Shown here: piece by piece, positions 35,504 through 44,068 of the stretch | Position numbering within the stretch: position 1 is the first letter of the stretch | How the letters are laid out: each line of letters starts with the position of its first letter | Source of the DNA: Nocardiopsis sp. CC223A | GTDB taxonomy: Bacteria; Actinomycetota; Actinomycetes; Streptosporangiales; Streptosporangiaceae | DNA: 64,000 nucleotides | Direction: 5' to 3' | Assembly: GCF_030766825.1 (NCBI RefSeq) | Contig: NZ_JASFDV010000006.1 | Location: forward strand, 1-64,000 | Notes under the pieces: generated by a model | Seen by the model: only the letters and a program-made list of their open reading frames with translations | Told to the model about the DNA's origin: nothing | Databases searched by the model: none | Translations under genes and position numbers: made by a program

Positions 35504-36469
35504 TCAGACCAGGACGAGCTTGCCCGTGGTCCGGCGCGAGGCCAGGTCGGCCTGGGCGGCGCCCGCATCGGCCAGCGGGTACCGGCCGCCGATCCGCACG
35601 TCCAACCGGCCCGCGCCCACCAGGGAGAACAGGTCGTCGGCCCGCCACAGCAGCTCCGCGCGATCGGCCACGAAGTGCGCCAGCGAGGGCCGGGTCAGGT
35701 ACACCGACCCGGCGGCGTTGAGCCGCTGCGGGTCCACCGGGGCCACCGGTCCGGAGGACTGCCCGAACAGCGCCAGCACACCGCGCGGGCGCAGCGACGC
35801 CAGGCTCGCGTCGAAGGTGTCGCGGCCCACGCCGTCGTAGACGGCCGCCGCGCCCGCCCCGCCGGTGAGGTCGCGCACCGCCTCGGCCACCGGGACCTCG
35901 GTGTAGCGGACGATCTCGTCGGCACCGGCCGCGCGGGCGATGCGCTCCTTCTCCTCGGAGGAGACGGTGCCGATCACGCGGGCACCCCGCGCCTTGGCCA
36001 GTTGGGTGAGGAGCAGGCCGGTGCCGCCCGCCGCGGCGTGCACCAGGACGGTCTCGCCACCGCTCACCGGGTGCACCGAGTTCACCAGGTAGTGGGCGGT
36101 CATGCCCTGGAGCAGCAGGGCCGCCGCCTGCTCCGGCGACACCCCCTCGGGCACCGGGACCACCAGGGCCGCCCTGACCACGGCGCGGTCGGCGTAGGCG
36201 CCCGGCGCCATCGCCCACCCCACCCGCTGCCCGACCGACAGGTCCTCGACACCCGCGCCGACGGCGGCCACCGTCCCGGCGGCCTCCATGCCCGGGACGA
36301 AGGGCAGCGGGACGTCGTACTGGCCGCTGCGCTGGTAGATGTCGATGAAGTTGACCCCGCGGGCCTCCACGTCGATGAGGACCTCACCGGGACCGGGCAC
36401 GGGGTCGGCGACCTCGGAGAGGTGCAGGACCTCGGGTCCGCCGGTCTGCTCCAGGACGATGGCGCGCAT
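35504..36469 (-). CDS. qor: NADPH:quinone oxidoreductase (zinc-independent MDR)
   Basis: A 321-residue medium-chain dehydrogenase/reductase. ATG 36469 gives the usual start MRAIVLEQTGGPEVL. The GVNFIDIYQRSGQYDVPLPF and PGMEAAGTV blocks are typical of quinone oxidoreductases, as is the cofactor loop VHAAAGGTGLLLTQLAKARG. No zinc-binding cysteine cluster is present. It should reduce quinones by one electron with NADPH. Single gene, convergent with the SPFH gene and followed upstream by the Ser/Thr kinase gene on the same strand. Confidence 0.92.
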   Translation of the reverse strand: MRAIVLEQTGGPEVLHLSEVADPVPGPGEVLIDVEARGVNFIDIYQRSGQYDVPLPFVPGMEAAGTVAAVGAGVEDLSVGQRVGWAMAPGAYADRAVVRAALVVPVPEGVSPEQAAALLLQGMTAHYLVNSVHPVSGGETVLVHAAAGGTGLLLTQLAKARGARVIGTVSSEEKERIARAAGADEIVRYTEVPVAEAVRDLTGGAGAAAVYDGVGRDTFDASLASLRPRGVLALFGQSSGPVAPVDPQRLNAAGSVYLTRPSLAHFVADRAELLWRADDLFSLVGAGRLDVRIGGRYPLADAGAAQADLASRRTTGKLVLV

Positions 36470-36564
36470 GCTTCCACTCCTTGTCGAATGCGGATGCCCG
36501 GCATCATGCCAGGACGGGGCGGAGCGCCGCCACGGCGGCACCCGCCGGCGGACGGGCGCCGCCC

Positions 36565-38682
36565 CTAACGCGCGTTCTCGTCGGTGATCTCGCCGACGTA
36601 GATGTCGGTGAAGAGCACACCCAGTGGCTCCAGCCCCGGGCCCGGGCGGACCACCATCCCCACCTGGCGGCGCTCGTCGACCTCCTCGGCGTTGTCGGGG
36701 AGCGGTTCGTCATCGGTGTAGGACAGCACGTGCTCGTCGTTGACCCACATCGACAGCTCCATCCGCTCCCCGCCCTCGGCCTCGGTGTCGAAGTAGCGGC
36801 AGGACAGGGTGACGGTGTTGGCCGGGACCGCCTCGGCATCGAAGTCGTACGGGTCGGACGCGTTGTAGTCCTCGTTCCGGGCCTCTTCGTCGACCACGGG
36901 GTAAGGCCTGAAGGAGCTCACGGTGCCGGTCTCGGCCACGACCTGGTTCCCCCCGACCTCGTCCATGCGCCGCAGCTCGACGCCCCCGTCGAAGCGCAGC
37001 AGCGCCTCGTACTGGCTCCGGTTGTCGTCCTCGTCGAAGTTGTTCCAGCAGCGCACACCGAACAGGCCCGCCTCCGGGCCCTGGATCGCATAGGCCGTGG
37101 CGCTCACCAGGAGGGAGGCGGGGAGCGGTTCGTCCTCCGGGGTCGAGAGGAGGACGAGCTCCCCACGGGCGTCGGAGATGTCGTCCGGCTCCAGGGTGAG
37201 CAGGTAACCGCGCTGGTCGGCCCAGTAACCGTCGCTCTCGCCGTCCTCCTGGATCTCGGTGTTCCAGTTGGGGTTGGTGCTGAAGTCGTCCTTGTACAGG
37301 GAAGTGCTCGGTGGGATCTCCTCACCGCGATCGAGCAGGACCGCCGTGCCGATGGCGGCGACCAGCACGAGCGCGCCCGCACCCGCCCCGAGGGCGAGCA
37401 GCCGGCGGCGGCCTCCCCCGGCGCCGCCCGACCCGCTCCCGTTCGCGCCGCCGTGCGGTGGCACCGGGGTGCCGGGTCCGCCCGGGCCCGACGGGAAACC
37501 GGGGGCGGGCCGCCCGTGCGGTGGTGCGGGGTATCCGGCGGGCACCTGGTGGGTGGGCGGAACCGGAGTCCCGCCGGGCCCGTGGTGCGCCTGGCCGTGC
37601 AGGGCGGGCGGTACCCGCCCGCCGCGGGGTTCCTGGCGAGCGGGGGAGTGGGGCTGTTCGCGGCCCTGGTGGTAGGGCGGGGTCGGGTCCGCACCGGTGC
37701 CGCCCCCGTGCCGGACCCGTCCCTGCGGGAAGGGCGCGGCGGCCCCCTCGGGCGGGGTCCGCCCGTGCGGCGGCGCGCCCGGGACCGGGACGCCGGTCGG
37801 CACCTCCCAGGAGTCGCTGATGGTGCGCCGCACCTCGGACTCGGCCGGGGCCTCCTGGCCGGTCAGCAGGCCCAGGATCCGCTGTGAGGTGGGCCGCCGG
37901 GTCGGGTCCTTGTCCAGGGCCGCGGCCACCAGGTCGTACAGGCTCGGGTCCAGCCCCTCCAGCCGGGGCGGCGCCGTGGTGATGTTGTGCAGCACCGCGG
38001 GCACCGTGGGGGCGTCGAACGGAGCCTCGCCGATACCCGCGAAGGCCACCAGGCAGCCCCAGGCGAAGATGTCGGCCGCGGCCGTGGGCCGCTCGCCCAT
38101 CAGCAGTTCCGGCGCCATGTAGGAAGGGGTGCCCATCAGCTGGCTGGACCGGGTGACCCCGCCGCCGGAGTCCTCCAGGGCGCGGGCGATCCCGAAGTCG
38201 ATCACCTTGGGGCCCACCGGGGACAGCAGCACGTTGCCGGGCTTGAGGTCGCGGTGGACCACCCCCGACCCGTGGATGGCGGTGAGCGCGGCGGCCACCC
38301 CCATGGCCAGGCCGTCCAGGGTGCCCCCGGTCATCGGGCCGCCTTGGCGGACCGCCTCGTCCAGGTTCGGCCCCGGGACGTACTCGGAGACGATGAACAG
38401 CGTGTCGCCCTCCAGGCAGGCGTCGATGACCCCCGCGGTGGAGAACCGGGCGACCCGGCGGGCCGACTCCACCTCACGGGCGAACCGCAGCCTGAACGAC
38501 TCGTCGTCGGCGAGGTCGGGGTGGATGAGCTTGACGGCGACGGGCCGACCGGAGGGGTCCTCCGCCAGGTAGACGGTGCCCATGCCGCCCCGGCCCAGGC
38601 GCGCGATGATCCGGTGGCCACCGAGTTCACGGGGGTCGCCCGCGCGCAGGGGTTTGCCGCTCTGGTGGCCGTTCGACGTCAC
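36565..38682 (-). CDS. Receptor-like Ser/Thr protein kinase
   Basis: A 705-residue protein; GTG 38682 is chosen because GAGGA lies 9 nt upstream (ATG 38700 is the alternative). Kinase domain ~10-270: LGRGGMGTVYLAE, VAVKLIHPDL, HRDLKPGN, VIDFGIAR, GTPSYMAPE. A long Pro/Gly/His-rich linker (~300-440) leads to one membrane helix (LLALGAGAGALVLVAAIGTAVLL) and a ~230-residue extracellular beta-rich domain with conserved Trp/Cys positions, probably a lectin-like sensor. No PASTA or WD40 repeats. The ligand is unknown. Confidence 0.9.
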   Translation of the reverse strand: MTSNGHQSGKPLRAGDPRELGGHRIIARLGRGGMGTVYLAEDPSGRPVAVKLIHPDLADDESFRLRFAREVESARRVARFSTAGVIDACLEGDTLFIVSEYVPGPNLDEAVRQGGPMTGGTLDGLAMGVAAALTAIHGSGVVHRDLKPGNVLLSPVGPKVIDFGIARALEDSGGGVTRSSQLMGTPSYMAPELLMGERPTAAADIFAWGCLVAFAGIGEAPFDAPTVPAVLHNITTAPPRLEGLDPSLYDLVAAALDKDPTRRPTSQRILGLLTGQEAPAESEVRRTISDSWEVPTGVPVPGAPPHGRTPPEGAAAPFPQGRVRHGGGTGADPTPPYHQGREQPHSPARQEPRGGRVPPALHGQAHHGPGGTPVPPTHQVPAGYPAPPHGRPAPGFPSGPGGPGTPVPPHGGANGSGSGGAGGGRRRLLALGAGAGALVLVAAIGTAVLLDRGEEIPPSTSLYKDDFSTNPNWNTEIQEDGESDGYWADQRGYLLTLEPDDISDARGELVLLSTPEDEPLPASLLVSATAYAIQGPEAGLFGVRCWNNFDEDDNRSQYEALLRFDGGVELRRMDEVGGNQVVAETGTVSSFRPYPVVDEEARNEDYNASDPYDFDAEAVPANTVTLSCRYFDTEAEGGERMELSMWVNDEHVLSYTDDEPLPDNAEEVDERRQVGMVVRPGPGLEPLGVLFTDIYVGEITDENAR

Positions 38683-38936
38683 GGTGGAGGGTCCTCGCAT
38701 GGATCGGGGATGGGGCGGTGCAAGCGTACCGATGGCGACACGCCGTACATTCCGGGCCCGGGCCCGCATCGGACGCGTACGCCGGGCAGCGATGCCGTGC
38801 ACCGGTCACCTGAGGTGATGCCGACCTTCGCGAAACAGTTCCACGGGTCGGCCGATTTCGCTACTGTGGGAACACTTGTTCGAACATCTGTCCGTATCTT
38901 CCCCACGGGCGGGCGCATTCGGGGCCGGAGGGGTCG

Positions 38937-39224
38937 ATGCCGAGGGGAAGTGTCGTGGGAAGGTACTACGGGACAGAGGTGACGGTCGTGGAGGACGCGG
39001 GCCGACCGGCCCGGTTCACCTGGAACGGCAGGGTCTACGGCGTGCGCCGGATCATGGACCACTGGGTGACGCCGCAGGACGGGTGGCGGGCTTCGCGCGG
39101 CCCCCTGGCGCCCCGCAGCGAGCACTGGCGGCTGGAGGCGGGCGCCGCCGGTTCCGAGGGGGTGTACGAACTGCGCCACGACACCGCCACCGGGACCTGG
39201 TCGCTGTCCCGGGTGTGGGGGTGA
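38937..39224 (+). CDS. DUF6504-like small protein
   Basis: A 95-residue protein. The pattern RYYGTEVTVV, PARFTWNGRVYGVRRIMDHWV, HWRLEA, YELRHD and LSRVWG matches a small actinomycete family (DUF6504, as I recall it) of unknown function. GTG 38949 could be the start instead of ATG 38937. It is divergent from the kinase gene. Confidence 0.65.
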   Translation: MPRGSVVGRYYGTEVTVVEDAGRPARFTWNGRVYGVRRIMDHWVTPQDGWRASRGPLAPRSEHWRLEAGAAGSEGVYELRHDTATGTWSLSRVWG

Positions 39225-39244
39225 GACGGCCGGTGCGCCGTGGT

Positions 39245-39829
39245 TCAGCCCCGGAGGTCGTCGGGGAGCAGCCCGTACACGGCCAGGTCGGCGCGTCGGC
39301 CTCCGTGCAGCGGCATGGCGCTGCGCTCCACGCCCTCCAGGGTGAACCCGGACTTCTCGGCCACCCGGCGTGAGGCCGTGTTCCGGGTGGCCGCCTTGAT
39401 CTCCAGCCGCCGGAACCCCTGGTCCAGGGCCCAGCGGGACACCGCGACCACCGCCTCGGTGAGGTGGCCCCGACCGCGTTCGGCGGGGACCGCCCAGTAG
39501 CCGAGCTCGCTGTTCATCGCCTGCCACATCACGCGGATCAGCCCCACCGCGCCGACCAGCCGACCGCCGTCCTTGAGCGTGACCGCCCACTGCTGGCCCT
39601 CGCCGCCGGTGCGCATACCCGGGGCGATCTCCCGGCACCACTGCTCGGCGTCGGCGCGTGTATAGGGGGCGTCGGGGCGGGGGAGCGGGAGCCAGGCCTG
39701 TAGACCCGGGTCGCTACAGGAGGCGTACACGTCGTCGATGTCGTCCTCGATGAAGGCCCGCAGGCGCAGGCGCTCGGTCTCCAGGACGACGGAGGGCAGG
39801 ACGGGGCGCGGCGGTCGCGGGGCGGTCAT
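39245..39829 (-). CDS. GNAT-family N-acetyltransferase (RimJ/RimL type)
   Basis: A 194-residue protein from ATG 39829. It begins with LETERLRLRAFIEDDIDDVY, typical of RimJ/RimL-like enzymes, and carries the acetyl-CoA loop ERGRGHLTEAVVAVSRWAL, the IKAATRNTASRRVAEKSGF segment and a C-terminal strand. Acetylates an amine, possibly a ribosomal or other protein N-terminus or a small molecule; the substrate is not predictable. Its 3' end lies 20 bp from that of the DUF6504-like gene. Confidence 0.9.
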   Translation of the reverse strand: MTAPRPPRPVLPSVVLETERLRLRAFIEDDIDDVYASCSDPGLQAWLPLPRPDAPYTRADAEQWCREIAPGMRTGGEGQQWAVTLKDGGRLVGAVGLIRVMWQAMNSELGYWAVPAERGRGHLTEAVVAVSRWALDQGFRRLEIKAATRNTASRRVAEKSGFTLEGVERSAMPLHGGRRADLAVYGLLPDDLRG

Positions 39830-39902
39830 GGGGAACTCCCGGGTTCGCAGGACTCGGTTCCACAAGCCTAGACACGGCTCGCGACCGCCCCCGCCGGGCT
39901 TG

Positions 39903-39930
39903 CGTGGTCGGCGCCGGAGCGCCGACCACG
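39903..39930 (-). terminator. Terminator hairpin after the amidase gene
   Basis: CGTGGTCGGCGC pairs with GCGCCGACCACG (12 bp, CGGA loop) just behind the stop of the minus-strand amidase gene. Confidence 0.6.
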
Positions 39931-39933
39931 GGG

Positions 39934-41019
39934 TCAGACCAGGCCGCGGGCGACGCGGTCGCGGATCGCGGTGTCGAACACCTCGGCGAAGGTGTTGCCC
40001 GGGCACTCGGTGGCCAGCCAGTCGCGGTGCCGGCCCAGCGCCGGTCCGGGGGTGACGTCCCCGGTGGCGGGGTTGGTGTAGTCGATCTCGGCGCGGGGGT
40101 CCACCCCGGTCACCGCGCACAGCAGGCGCAGTACACGGACCAGCGAGTCCTGGGCGGCCCGGGTGGGCAGGGCGTCGGTGAAGTCCCCGAGCAGGCACAC
40201 GCCGATGTTGCCGTGGTTGACCCCGAAGGCGTGCCCGGCGGTGACGGAACGGGCCCGGCCGGGCAGCGGGAGGCCGGAGAAGACGGGGACGCCGTCCCCA
40301 CCGGAGTGGCGGCCCTCGTACACCCCGCCCTCGGGGTCGATGAGCAGGTGGTAGCCGATGTCGCCCCAGGCCTGCTCCACCGCGTGCAGGTAGTACACGG
40401 CGCGCACGTCGGCGGAGTGGTCGCCGGTGGTCGCCATGGCGGTGTGGTGCACGGTGATCGCCTGCACCGGGTGGAACACCGCGGGCCACAGGTCGTTCCC
40501 CTCGTCGTCGAACCGCCAGGACTCGTCGGCGCCCCACCCGGCGCGCGTGCGCAGGCGCAGGACGGGCGGGCCCGCGGCGCGGGTGCCCTCGGCCGACAGG
40601 GAGGTCCGTTCGGGGCCGCCGACGCGCAGGCCCTCGCCGTCGAACAGGTTCACGGCGGCGGTGTCCCCCTCGATGTCGGCCTCGTAACCGGTGGCGCCCT
40701 CGGGGGCGCGGACCAGGGCGGAGCCCACGGGGGCGTCGTCCTCGCGGCCTTCGGCGTGCAGGTGGAGGGGCTCCCAGGCGCCGGCGCCGGAGGGGGTCCG
40801 GAAGCGGATGGCGCCGCGGGCGCCGGGGCGGCCGGTCACCGTGACCACGTCGAACGGCCGCTCGGTGAGAACAGGAGGGCCGGCGGGGGCGGTCTCGGCC
40901 AGGACGCGGGGAACGGTGCCGTCCCCGGCGGCCAGGGCGGTGCGGGGTGCCGCGACACCGCCCAGCGCGGCCAGTCCGGCCGTGGCGGCGGCACCGGTGA
41001 GGAACGTGCGTCGTCGCAT
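39934..41019 (-). CDS. Tat-exported N-acetylmuramoyl-L-alanine amidase (PGRP type)
   Basis: A 361-residue protein; ATG 41019 has GAAGGAGAG upstream and starts a twin-arginine signal (MRRRTFLTGAAATAGLAALGG). A ~120-residue beta-rich region precedes the PGRP/amidase_2 domain: AITVHHTAM, GWGDIGYHLLIDPEGGVYEGR-like sequence (WGDIGYHL, GVYEGRH) and GRHRDWLATECPGN. The zinc ligands (His in VHHT, His in GRHRD, Cys in TECPG) are present, so it should be active. It cleaves the amide between MurNAc and the stem peptide outside the membrane. Divergent from the bluB-cobT gene. Confidence 0.93.
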   Translation of the reverse strand: MRRRTFLTGAAATAGLAALGGVAAPRTALAAGDGTVPRVLAETAPAGPPVLTERPFDVVTVTGRPGARGAIRFRTPSGAGAWEPLHLHAEGREDDAPVGSALVRAPEGATGYEADIEGDTAAVNLFDGEGLRVGGPERTSLSAEGTRAAGPPVLRLRTRAGWGADESWRFDDEGNDLWPAVFHPVQAITVHHTAMATTGDHSADVRAVYYLHAVEQAWGDIGYHLLIDPEGGVYEGRHSGGDGVPVFSGLPLPGRARSVTAGHAFGVNHGNIGVCLLGDFTDALPTRAAQDSLVRVLRLLCAVTGVDPRAEIDYTNPATGDVTPGPALGRHRDWLATECPGNTFAEVFDTAIRDRVARGLV

Positions 41020-41452
41020 ACGGGTCTCTCCTTCGGATGGGCGTTGGGGGCCCGGGGGTCGGGAACCCGGCCACTCTCGCACATGTCCGACGACGCTGGG
41101 TGACCATTCGGACGTGTGAACGGCCGAAGTGGTGTCCGGAATCGGCCGTTCCATCCCTGTAATAAGTGGGAGCCGAGCGGAACCGGGGTCGACCGGGGCT
41201 CGCGGTCACCCGCCGAAACCGGCCTCCACCTGGGAGAACGAGGGAGATAACGGACGTCGCCCGCACGCGTTCAGGGTGACTCTGGCACAGTTGACGGTGA
41301 TGTGCGGGGCTTGGGGAGGGGGCCGAGAGGCGGTCCGCCCAAGGCCCGGGGGACCCGTGCGAGCGGTACGCCGCAGCAGACTACGCTTACCGGTCGAACA
41401 CCGGAACGAGCAGTGGGAACGGGCAGTCGACACACCTTCACGGGGGGCGATC
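41020..41452. other. Divergent intergenic region with a perfect inverted repeat
   Basis: GAACGGCCGA (41118) and its complement (41142) form a 10-bp inverted repeat with a 14-nt spacer. No gene is seen. No B12 box of a cobalamin riboswitch was recognised before the bluB-cobT gene. Confidence 0.35.
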
Positions 41453-43837
41453 ATGACCGAGGACGACCGAGAGGACTCCCGCTACGGCGGCTCCGGCGGC
41501 GAGGAATCCCGCGGCCGGACCACCGGCGCGCCCGGACCCGGGCCGCTCGGCGGCCTGCTCGACGGCCTGCCCGAGAGCGGCCGCGGCACCCGGCCCCGGC
41601 GGCCGGCGGGGACCAACCCGTTCCGGCGGCCCGACCCGGCCCCCGGTATCCGACCCGCCCAGCCTCCGGCGCCGCCCGCGCCCCCTGTCGCTCCGCCGCC
41701 CCCGGCCCCCGCCGCGCCACGATCGGAACCGGCCGACCGGGCCGGGACCGCCGCCCCGGAGCCCGAACCCGAACCGCACGCCGAGCCCGCCCTGACCCCG
41801 CCCGCCCGGCCCAACGTGATCCCCTTCCGGAACACCCCCGACTCCGACCCCCGGGCCGAGGACCGGCCCGCGGCCACCACGCCGCCGGAACGCACCGACC
41901 ACCCGGCGGCCACCGCCGACGGGCCCCCCGCGGACACCACCCCCGTGACCACCGAAGCAGAACAGAGCATGCACGCACACGAAGCGGCCGTCCCCCACCC
42001 CGAGCCGCACCCGGCACAGCCGCCCCGCCCCGCCGCGGTCCGCCCCGCCCCGGAACCGGTCCCCCCGGGGCCGGCCCCCGCGGAGCCGACCGCACCGGCG
42101 GGACGACCCGACCACGCCTACGACGAGGCCGCACGCGACGCCGTCTACCGGGCCATCCACGACCGGCGCGACGTGCGCACCGGCTTCCTCCCCGACCCCG
42201 TCGACCACGAGGTGCTCACCCGCGTCCTGGAGGCCGCCCACCGGGCGCCCAGCATCGGCCACTCCCAGCCCTGGGACTTCGTGGTCATCGAGGACCCCGA
42301 CCTGCGCGGCCGCGTCCTGGACCTGGCCCGGCGCGAACGCGACGAGTACGCCCACGCCCTGCCCAGCACCCGCGCCCGCGTCTTCTCCGGGCTCAAGGTC
42401 GAGGCCGTGGCCGAGGCCCCGCTCAACATCGCGGTCACCGTTGACCCCACCCGCGGGCTGCGGCACACCCCCGGCCGCCACGCCCGGCCCATGAGCGCCT
42501 CCTACGCCGCCGCCCTGGCCGTGGAGAACCTGTGGCTGGCCGCTCGCGCCGAAGGCCTCGGCGTGGGCTGGGTCGGCTTCGCCGACGAACGCGATGTCGC
42601 CGAGGCCCTCGACCTCCCCTCCCACCTCGAAGTCGTCGCCTACCTCTGCCTGGGCCACGTCGAGGAGTTCCCCACCGAACCCGAACTCAGCCTCTCCGGC
42701 TGGGCGAAGGGACGCCCCCTGTCCTGGGCGGTGCACCGCGACCGCTACGGCCGACGCGGTCTGCCCGGCCAGGAACCCACGACCCTGCTGGAGGAGACCA
42801 TCGCCGCCATCGGAGCCCTGAACACCCGTGCGGTGGAGGAGGCCCGGGACCGGCAGGACAGGATGACCAAGCCGCCGGGCTCCCTCGGGATCCTGGAAGA
42901 GGTGTCCGTCCGCCTGGCCGGGCTCGCCGGGGAGTGCCCCCCGCCCATCCCCGAGCCGGCGGCCGTCGCCGTGTTCGCCGGGGACCACGGCGTCCACGCC
43001 CAGGGGGTGACCGCCTGGCCGCAGGAGGTCACCGAGCAGATGGTGCACAACTTCCTCAACGGCGGGGCCGTCGTCAACGCGTTCGCCGCCCAGGTCGGGG
43101 CCGAGGTCACCGTGGTCGACGTCGGCGTGGTCGGCGACCTGCCCCACGCCGCCGGGCTGCTGTCGCGCAAGGTCGCCCGGGGCACCGCCGACATCACCCA
43201 GGGCCCCGCCATGACCCGCGACCAGGCCATGCAGGCCCTGGAGAGCGGCATCGAGGTGGCCCGGGACCTGGTCACCGCGGGTAACCGCTGCCTGATCACC
43301 GGCGACATGGGCATCGCCAACACCACCCCCTCGGCCGCCCTCATCTGCGCCTTCACCGGTGCCGCCGCGGAGGAGGCCACCGGCCGCGGCACCGGGGTGG
43401 ACGACGCGATGTTCGAGAACAAGGTCGACGTGGTCCGCCGCGCCCTGGCGGCCAACCCCGTGGACCCGGCCGACCCCATCGGCACCCTGGCCGCACTGGG
43501 CGGACTGGAGCACGCGGCACTGGCCGGGTTCATCCTCGGCGGCGCGGCCCTGCGCGTCCCGGTGCTGCTCGACGGCGTCATCGCCGGATCGGCCGCCCTG
43601 GCCGCCGCGGCGATCTCCGGCGACTCCACCGGCGCCTACTTCGCCGGCCACCGCTCCAGCGAGCCCGGCCACGCCCTGGTGCTGGAGCACCTGGGGCTGC
43701 GCCCGCTGGTGGACCTGGAGATGCGCCTGGGCGAGGGGTCGGGGGCGCTGCTGGCCCTGCCGTTGCTCCAGGGCGCGGCCCGGGTACTGCGCGACGTCGC
43801 CACCTTCGACGACGCCGGGGTCTCCTCCGTGCACTGA
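41453..43837 (+). CDS. bluB-cobT: BluB-CobT fusion with disordered N-terminus
   Basis: A 794-residue protein. Residues 1-~215 are Pro/Ala/Glu-rich and probably disordered. Residues ~220-440 match BluB, the flavin-destroying 5,6-dimethylbenzimidazole synthase: YRAIHDRRDVRTGFLPDPV, RAPSIGHSQPWDFVV, GWVGFADERDVAEAL. Residues ~445-794 match CobT, nicotinate-nucleotide:DMB phosphoribosyltransferase: MTKPPGSLGILEEV, FAGDHGVHAQGVTAWPQEVT, DMGIANTTPSAAL, RSSEPGHALVLEHLGL, EGSGALLALPLL. The enzyme would make the lower cobalamin ligand and activate it in one chain. A hairpin follows, and cobA/cysG is next. Confidence 0.92.
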   Translation: MTEDDREDSRYGGSGGEESRGRTTGAPGPGPLGGLLDGLPESGRGTRPRRPAGTNPFRRPDPAPGIRPAQPPAPPAPPVAPPPPAPAAPRSEPADRAGTAAPEPEPEPHAEPALTPPARPNVIPFRNTPDSDPRAEDRPAATTPPERTDHPAATADGPPADTTPVTTEAEQSMHAHEAAVPHPEPHPAQPPRPAAVRPAPEPVPPGPAPAEPTAPAGRPDHAYDEAARDAVYRAIHDRRDVRTGFLPDPVDHEVLTRVLEAAHRAPSIGHSQPWDFVVIEDPDLRGRVLDLARRERDEYAHALPSTRARVFSGLKVEAVAEAPLNIAVTVDPTRGLRHTPGRHARPMSASYAAALAVENLWLAARAEGLGVGWVGFADERDVAEALDLPSHLEVVAYLCLGHVEEFPTEPELSLSGWAKGRPLSWAVHRDRYGRRGLPGQEPTTLLEETIAAIGALNTRAVEEARDRQDRMTKPPGSLGILEEVSVRLAGLAGECPPPIPEPAAVAVFAGDHGVHAQGVTAWPQEVTEQMVHNFLNGGAVVNAFAAQVGAEVTVVDVGVVGDLPHAAGLLSRKVARGTADITQGPAMTRDQAMQALESGIEVARDLVTAGNRCLITGDMGIANTTPSAALICAFTGAAAEEATGRGTGVDDAMFENKVDVVRRALAANPVDPADPIGTLAALGGLEHAALAGFILGGAALRVPVLLDGVIAGSAALAAAAISGDSTGAYFAGHRSSEPGHALVLEHLGLRPLVDLEMRLGEGSGALLALPLLQGAARVLRDVATFDDAGVSSVH

Positions 43838-43862
43838 CCCGCGGGTCCGCCGAACACCGCGG

Positions 43863-43890
43863 CCGCCCGTGCCCTGAAGGGTGCGGGCGG
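43863..43890 (+). terminator. Terminator-like hairpin after bluB-cobT
   Basis: CCGCCCG..CCCT pairs with AGGG..CGGGCGG around a short loop, 26 bp behind the stop codon. Confidence 0.5.
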
Positions 43891-44068
43891 TCTCACATTC
43901 TCCACAGGGCCTGCTTCATCTCCCCGTAATACCGTTTTGACAAGGTAATTTGGAGCAATCGCCGACCATCCCGGCGGGAGCCCGGGCGGTGTGCCCGGTG
44001 ACGCCCCCGCCGGTGCCCCGCCGCCGTCGCCGGGGTCCGCCGGAACCGACGACCGAAGGGGTGCGCCC

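Noticed and set aside
34338-36218. 626-codon open frame on the minus strand
   Set aside because: Crosses the SPFH gene and the quinone oxidoreductase in other frames; no motif seen.
41438-43834. 798-codon open frame on the minus strand
   Set aside because: Lies fully across the well-supported BluB-CobT gene; Gly/Val/Gln-rich shadow typical of high-GC DNA.
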